The notes beneath the pieces are model-generated. The model was not told where the DNA came from and did no database searches. It saw only the letters and a list, made by a program, of their open reading frames with translations. Of a DNA stretch of 64,000 bases, positions 59,913 to 64,000 are shown piece after piece (the first letter of the stretch is position 1; the number at the start of each line of letters is the position of its first letter). Position numbers and translations under genes: made by a program. Origin of the DNA: an uncultured Polaribacter sp. (GTDB lineage: Bacteria; Bacteroidota; Bacteroidia; Flavobacteriales; Flavobacteriaceae); NCBI RefSeq assembly GCF_947497125.1, contig NZ_CANMFI010000001.1, positions 372,001 through 436,000 on the forward strand, given 5' to 3'.

Positions 59913-60644
59913 ATGAATAAAATTACAGATGCCATAAAACATTTAATAATTATAAATATTATTTTATTTGTAGCTCCGCAATTATTACAAATAGATTTTT
60001 CTAACATATTAGCATTGCATTTCCCTAAAAACGAACATTTTGGTTTGTGGCAATATGTATCGCATATGTTTATGCATGGTGGTTTTGGACATATATTATT
60101 TAACATGTATGGTTTGTGGGCATTTGGTACTCCTTTAGAACAAATGTGGGGTAAAAATAAATTTATATTCTTCTATTTTTCTGCAGGATTAGGGGCTGGT
60201 GTTATATATACATTGGCTAATTATTATCAATTTAATAGCATTTATGAACTTTTTGTTGATGCAGGATTGAATCCAACAGAAATAATGACTATTTTAGAAA
60301 ATGCATCTACCAGTGATAGTAGAGTTGTGCAAAACATATCTCAAGAACAATTTAGTAAAGTTATTGGTCTATACAATGCAAAAGCTGTAGGTGCTTCTGG
60401 TGCTGTTTATGGTGTTTTAGTAGCATTTGGTATGTATTTTAAAGATGCAAAATTAGCGTTGCTATTTTTCCCAGTACCTATTGCTGCAAAATACTTTATA
60501 CCGATAATTTTAATTTTTGATTTGTTTTTTGGAATGACAAAATACTCTGTTGGTAATATTGCTCATTTTGCTCATATTGGTGGCGCTTTAATAGGGTTTT
60601 TAATAGCATTGTATTGGAAAAAAAATCAATTTAAATTTCATTAA
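59913..60644 (+). CDS. Rhomboid family intramembrane serine protease (first of two)
   Basis: A 243-residue membrane protease with six or seven spans. The catalytic dyad is Ser162 in GASGAVYG and His221 in HFAHIGGALIGF; the HMFMHGGFGHILFN motif after span 1 is also typical. It cleaves membrane-embedded substrates within their spans. It starts two bases after mutL and abuts the second rhomboid by one base. Confidence 0.92.
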   Translation: MNKITDAIKHLIIINIILFVAPQLLQIDFSNILALHFPKNEHFGLWQYVSHMFMHGGFGHILFNMYGLWAFGTPLEQMWGKNKFIFFYFSAGLGAGVIYTLANYYQFNSIYELFVDAGLNPTEIMTILENASTSDSRVVQNISQEQFSKVIGLYNAKAVGASGAVYGVLVAFGMYFKDAKLALLFFPVPIAAKYFIPIILIFDLFFGMTKYSVGNIAHFAHIGGALIGFLIALYWKKNQFKFH

Positions 60645-61495
60645 TGAGCTTCAAAAACAACTTATTGTCGAAATACAAAAACGGGAGTATTGTAGAGAAA
60701 TTAATTTATATTAATATTCTTGTTTTTGTAGTAACATTATTAACAAGTGTTTTTAAAGACTTGTTTAAAGTTGAAAATAATTTTATTGTTAGTTGGTTTG
60801 CTTTAGAAGACAACCTTGATTCATTAATATTAAAACCATGGTCTATTGTTAGTTATGGTTTTTTACATGCAGATTTTGTTCACTTATTACTAAACCTTAT
60901 CACACTTTACTTTATTGGTAATTTGTTTATTGAGTATTTTAAACAAAAACAGCTAATAACATTTTATTTGGTAGGTACGTTTTTTGGTGGATTGGTCTTT
61001 TTAATAAGTCATAATTACTTTCCTTTATTTCAAGGACAAAATAGCACACTAGTTGGAGCGTCTGCAGGTATTTCTGCAATATTTATAGGCATTGCAACAT
61101 ACATACCAAACTACCAACTAAAAATTCGTTTTATTGGCTTTGTAAAGCTTTGGTATTTAGCATTAATTTGGGTTGTTTTAGATGTTTTAGCTTTATCTGG
61201 CAGTAATGCTGGCGGACATTTTGCGCATCTTGGTGGTGCTTTATTTGGATTTTTATATGTTAAAAAAGCAACCGATAACAATACTTCGATTTGGGAAACA
61301 TTCATTTCTTTTATAACTCCAAAAAAGACCGCTTTAAAAACAGTTTACAAATCAAAAAAAAAGAAACAGAAAAGCACAAAAAATACTAATTTAAATCAGC
61401 AACAGATTAATACAATTTTAGATAAAATTAGTGCTTCTGGATATGATACTTTAACCAAAGAAGAAAAAGAATTTTTATTTAAGCAAGGTAAATAA
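60644..61495 (+). CDS. Rhomboid family intramembrane serine protease (second of two)
   Basis: A 283-residue rhomboid with dyad Ser140 (GASAGISAI) and His195 (HFAHLGGALFGF), and YGFLHADFVHLLLNL after span 1. Unlike its neighbour it carries a 60-residue cytosolic C-terminal tail with a polylysine patch (KSKKKKQKSTKN) and an LTKEEKEFLFKQGK ending. Its start codon shares one base with the previous stop (TTAATGA), so the two are coupled. Confidence 0.92.
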   Translation: MSFKNNLLSKYKNGSIVEKLIYINILVFVVTLLTSVFKDLFKVENNFIVSWFALEDNLDSLILKPWSIVSYGFLHADFVHLLLNLITLYFIGNLFIEYFKQKQLITFYLVGTFFGGLVFLISHNYFPLFQGQNSTLVGASAGISAIFIGIATYIPNYQLKIRFIGFVKLWYLALIWVVLDVLALSGSNAGGHFAHLGGALFGFLYVKKATDNNTSIWETFISFITPKKTALKTVYKSKKKKQKSTKNTNLNQQQINTILDKISASGYDTLTKEEKEFLFKQGK

Positions 61496-61499
61496 TAGC

Positions 61500-62510
61500 A
61501 TGAAAAAACGATCCCCTATAAATGTCCTCTTATTTTTTATAAATTCTCTAGCAGCAACATTATTACTGTTTTCATATGCGCTACCTTATGTTTCACCAAA
61601 ATCGATACCTGTATTTGCAGTTTTAAGTTTACTAGTACCAGTATTACTAGTTATAAACATCGGTTTTTTTATTTTTTGGTTAATCAAATTAAAAAAACAA
61701 CTTTTATTAACAGTATTTGTATTAGCTATTGGTTGGTTTTCTATAACACCATTTTACAAACTTTCTAAAAAAAACACCTCTTTAAATACCGATTTAAAGG
61801 TAATGAGTTATAATGTTAGAATGTTTAACCACTGGAAATGGTTACAAAAAGAAGGAGTTGAAAATGAAATTTCGAATTTTATATCAGAAAATGATCCTGA
61901 TGTTTTGTTGATACAAGAAAATATGTCTGTAAAAAAATACGAATTAGATTTCCCTTACAAATACATTCAAAAAAAGTATCAAAATGGTAGATTTGGTATG
62001 GCAATTTATTCGAAGTTACCAATAATAAAGAAAGGATATTTAAAATTAGAAAACACGTCAAATAGTATCATTTTCGCAGATATAATTAGACAAAAAGATA
62101 CAATAAGAGTGTATAACTTACACTTACAATCACTTAGTATTTCGCCTGATAAAGAAAATTTTGGCAAAGAAAATTCAGAAAAATTATTTAAGACATTAAA
62201 AGAAAGTTTTAAAAAACAAGCAGAACAAACAACCCTTTTTTTAGCACACGAAAAAGATTGGAAAGGCAAAAAGATAGTCTGTGGCGATTTTAATAATACT
62301 GCCTATTCTTGGGTTTACAATCAAATTTCTAAGAATAAAAAAGATGCTTTTATTGAGGCCGGACAAGGTTTTGGAAAAACATTTAAATATCCTTTTCCGC
62401 TTCGTATCGATTTTATTCTAACAGACAATAAAGCCGCTATTAATCAGTTTAACACATACGCTGTAGAATACTCTGACCACTACCCTATTTTAGCCAGAAT
62501 AAACTGGTAA
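61500..62510 (+). CDS. Membrane-anchored endonuclease/exonuclease/phosphatase family protein
   Basis: A 336-residue protein: three N-terminal spans (about 8-28, 37-62, 66-86), then an EEP catalytic domain with MSYNVRMFN (about 104-112), QENMS, GDFNNTAYS and SDHYPILARINW at the end (catalytic His). The family includes phosphodiesterases and lipid or nucleic-acid hydrolases; the membrane anchor suggests an envelope or phospholipid substrate. It follows the second rhomboid by four bases. Confidence 0.88.
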   Translation: MKKRSPINVLLFFINSLAATLLLFSYALPYVSPKSIPVFAVLSLLVPVLLVINIGFFIFWLIKLKKQLLLTVFVLAIGWFSITPFYKLSKKNTSLNTDLKVMSYNVRMFNHWKWLQKEGVENEISNFISENDPDVLLIQENMSVKKYELDFPYKYIQKKYQNGRFGMAIYSKLPIIKKGYLKLENTSNSIIFADIIRQKDTIRVYNLHLQSLSISPDKENFGKENSEKLFKTLKESFKKQAEQTTLFLAHEKDWKGKKIVCGDFNNTAYSWVYNQISKNKKDAFIEAGQGFGKTFKYPFPLRIDFILTDNKAAINQFNTYAVEYSDHYPILARINW

Positions 62511-62513
62511 AAG

Positions 62514-62831
62514 TTATTTTTTAAAGCCATAATTTCTTTCAACCAAGCAAACACGTAATTGGTATTGTTGATACCATTTTTCGCGACCTAATTTTCTTGA
62601 TTCAGAATGTTCAATGTCATTCTTCCATGCTATAATATCGGCTTCAGTTTTCCAATAAGAAATTGTTATCCCAATATCAGCTCTTGCAGATTCTACTCCT
62701 AAAAAACCTTTCTGTAATTTTGCCAAATTCTTCATCCTAACAGCCATTTCTTCATAACCAGAGCTTGTATTAGATAGCAAAGAGGTGAAAATTACAGCAT
62801 AATAAGGGGTTTCAAAATTTTCTTGTAACAT
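62514..62831 (-). CDS. Antibiotic biosynthesis monooxygenase (ABM)-fold protein
   Basis: A 105-residue protein with the ferredoxin-like ABM fold: YYAVIFTSLLS strand, then MKNLAKLQKGFLGVESAR and ITISYWKTEADIIAWKND-type strands, ending YQLRVCLVERNYGF. Family members are small monooxygenases or haem-binding proteins; the GFLGVESAR motif is common in housekeeping relatives of unknown substrate. Convergent to the EEP gene with three bases between. Confidence 0.82.
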   Translation of the reverse strand: MLQENFETPYYAVIFTSLLSNTSSGYEEMAVRMKNLAKLQKGFLGVESARADIGITISYWKTEADIIAWKNDIEHSESRKLGREKWYQQYQLRVCLVERNYGFKK

Positions 62832-62997
62832 CTTAATTTAAAAATACGTTTATAGGTAAATATTAGTTGTCTAAGACTAAAGTAAACTTTTAGAAATATA
62901 AATTGATAATTTTTAACAATAAAATTACATGTTATTGCCAATCAACTTTAAAAATTATCAATAAAATTGTAGATTTGTTGCACTTAAATGTACCCAA

Positions 62998-64000
62998 ATG
63001 ACTGCACAAAAAAACGTTGCTTTTTACACCTTAGGCTGCAAGCTAAACTTTTCTGAAACTTCTACAATAGCACGTAATTTTGTGAATGAAGGCTTTAATA
63101 GAGTCGATTTTGAAGAAAAAGCAGATGTGTATGTTATTAATACTTGTTCTGTTACAGACAATGCAGATAAAAGATTTAAAACAATTGTTAAAAATGCTTT
63201 GAAAAAAAATGAAGATGCCTTTTTAATTGCAATTGGCTGTTATGCACAACTAAAGCCAGAAGAATTGGCTGCCATAGATGGTGTAGATTTAGTTTTAGGT
63301 GCAACAGAAAAATTTAATGTAACTAGTTATATCAACGATTTAACCAAAAATAATGTTGGCGAAGTTCATTCTTGCGAAATTACAGAAGCAGATTTTTATG
63401 TAGGCTCTTACTCTATAGGAGATAGAACGCGTGCATTTTTAAAAGTACAAGATGGTTGCGATTATAAATGCACCTATTGTACCATACCGTTAGCCAGAGG
63501 TATTTCTAGATCTGACACCCTTAATAATGTTCTTAAAAATGCAAGTGAAATTGCAAACAAAGGCATTAAAGAAATAGTTTTAACAGGCGTTAATATCGGT
63601 GATTACGGAAAAGGTGAATTTGGCAATAAAAAACACGAACACACCTTTCTAGAGTTGGTAAAAGAGTTAGATACTGTTAAAGGAATTCACCGTTTAAGAA
63701 TTTCTTCTATTGAACCTAACCTATTAAAAGATGAAACAATTGCTTTTGTGGCAAAATCGAACTCTTTTGTACCTCATTTTCACATTCCGTTACAATCTGG
63801 AAGTGATGCATTATTAAAAAAAATGAAACGTAGGTATCTTACCAATACCTATACAGATCGAGTAGATAAGATTAAAAAAGAAATGCCAAATGCCTGTATT
63901 GGTGTTGATGTAATTGTTGGTTTCCCTGGCGAAACAGATGAGCTGTTTTTAGAAACATATAACTATTTAAATGAAATGGATATTTCATATTTACATGTTT
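62998..64000 (+). CDS. mtaB: tRNA t6A37 methylthiotransferase MtaB, 3' end outside window
   Basis: 334 codons visible. The N-terminal methylthiotransferase domain has GCKLNFSE (Cys14) and NTCSVTDNADK, and the radical-SAM cluster is Cys154, Cys158, Cys161 in CDYKCTYC, with the HFHIPLQSGSD stretch further on. The GCKLN form (rather than GCxMN) is typical of MtaB, which adds a methylthio group to t6A37 of tRNAs reading ANN codons. The C-terminal TRAM-type domain lies beyond the end of the window. Confidence 0.94.
   Translation, partial: MTAQKNVAFYTLGCKLNFSETSTIARNFVNEGFNRVDFEEKADVYVINTCSVTDNADKRFKTIVKNALKKNEDAFLIAIGCYAQLKPEELAAIDGVDLVLGATEKFNVTSYINDLTKNNVGEVHSCEITEADFYVGSYSIGDRTRAFLKVQDGCDYKCTYCTIPLARGISRSDTLNNVLKNASEIANKGIKEIVLTGVNIGDYGKGEFGNKKHEHTFLELVKELDTVKGIHRLRISSIEPNLLKDETIAFVAKSNSFVPHFHIPLQSGSDALLKKMKRRYLTNTYTDRVDKIKKEMPNACIGVDVIVGFPGETDELFLETYNYLNEMDISYLHV

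Overview
The window is AT-rich, densely packed bacterial DNA from the Bacteroidota, most likely a marine Flavobacteriaceae member (Polaribacter/Tenacibaculum-like). Supporting this are the gliding gene gldI, bacillithiol gene bshB1, a TonB receptor with a carboxypeptidase-like N-terminal domain, Bacteroidota-type promoters (TTTG, 17-23 bases, TAnnTTTG), starts with A-rich upstream bases and no clear Shine-Dalgarno site, and an arginine pathway that uses an N-acylornithine carbamoyltransferase. It reads as ordinary chromosome: no prophage, CRISPR array, insertion sequence or rRNA operon was seen.

Layout. 1-8.4 kb: a truncated sensor kinase, tRNA-His, bshB1, a DUF2520/KdsC-like pair, small secreted proteins, a Crp/Fnr - group III truncated haemoglobin - membrane protein module, and purB. 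8.4-13.1 kb: a lipoprotein, TerC, and a probable metal-uptake locus (small His-rich exported protein, TonB receptor, His/Asp-rich lipoprotein). 13-24 kb: UMF1-type transporter, M48 protease, msrB, ffh, folD, membrane proteins, cupin, HerA-like ATPase and a DHH phosphoesterase. 23.7-27.5 kb: a LytTR regulator, five tandem 2TM-domain genes and a LytS-type kinase that carries a sixth 2TM domain fused at its C-terminus.

28-37.8 kb is a complete arginine operon: GNAT acyltransferase, argG, argC, proC, argD, argF', argB, argE, argH. Before it lies a 610-base leader with perfect palindromes, a 22-codon reading frame with four arginine codons, and alternative hairpins. I read this as an arginine attenuator, and it is the most interesting regulatory object here. 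Several junctions inside the operon hold dispersed palindromic repeats.

37.8-64 kb: NamZ-like hydrolase, LolC/E-type permease, a cystathionine beta-synthase-like enzyme, a broken AAA ATPase preceded by 32-base tandem repeats, argS, lpdA, pheT, a PAP2 phosphatase, three peptidyl-prolyl isomerase genes ending in gldI, a second DHH phosphoesterase, ndk, DUF721-recF, a TPR protein, ribH, mutL with two rhomboid proteases and an EEP-family hydrolase, a monooxygenase-fold protein, and the start of mtaB.

Three repeat families are visible: (a) a structured element with a conserved internal loop at 20337, 31417 and 45924, whose outer stem changes on both sides together (GCG/CGC to GGG/CCC); (b) CCTCACAGG palindromes at 30373 and 43941; (c) TGCTGAACTT-type palindromes at 32351, 34541 and 34593. 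All functional calls come from reading motifs by eye; no database search was possible.
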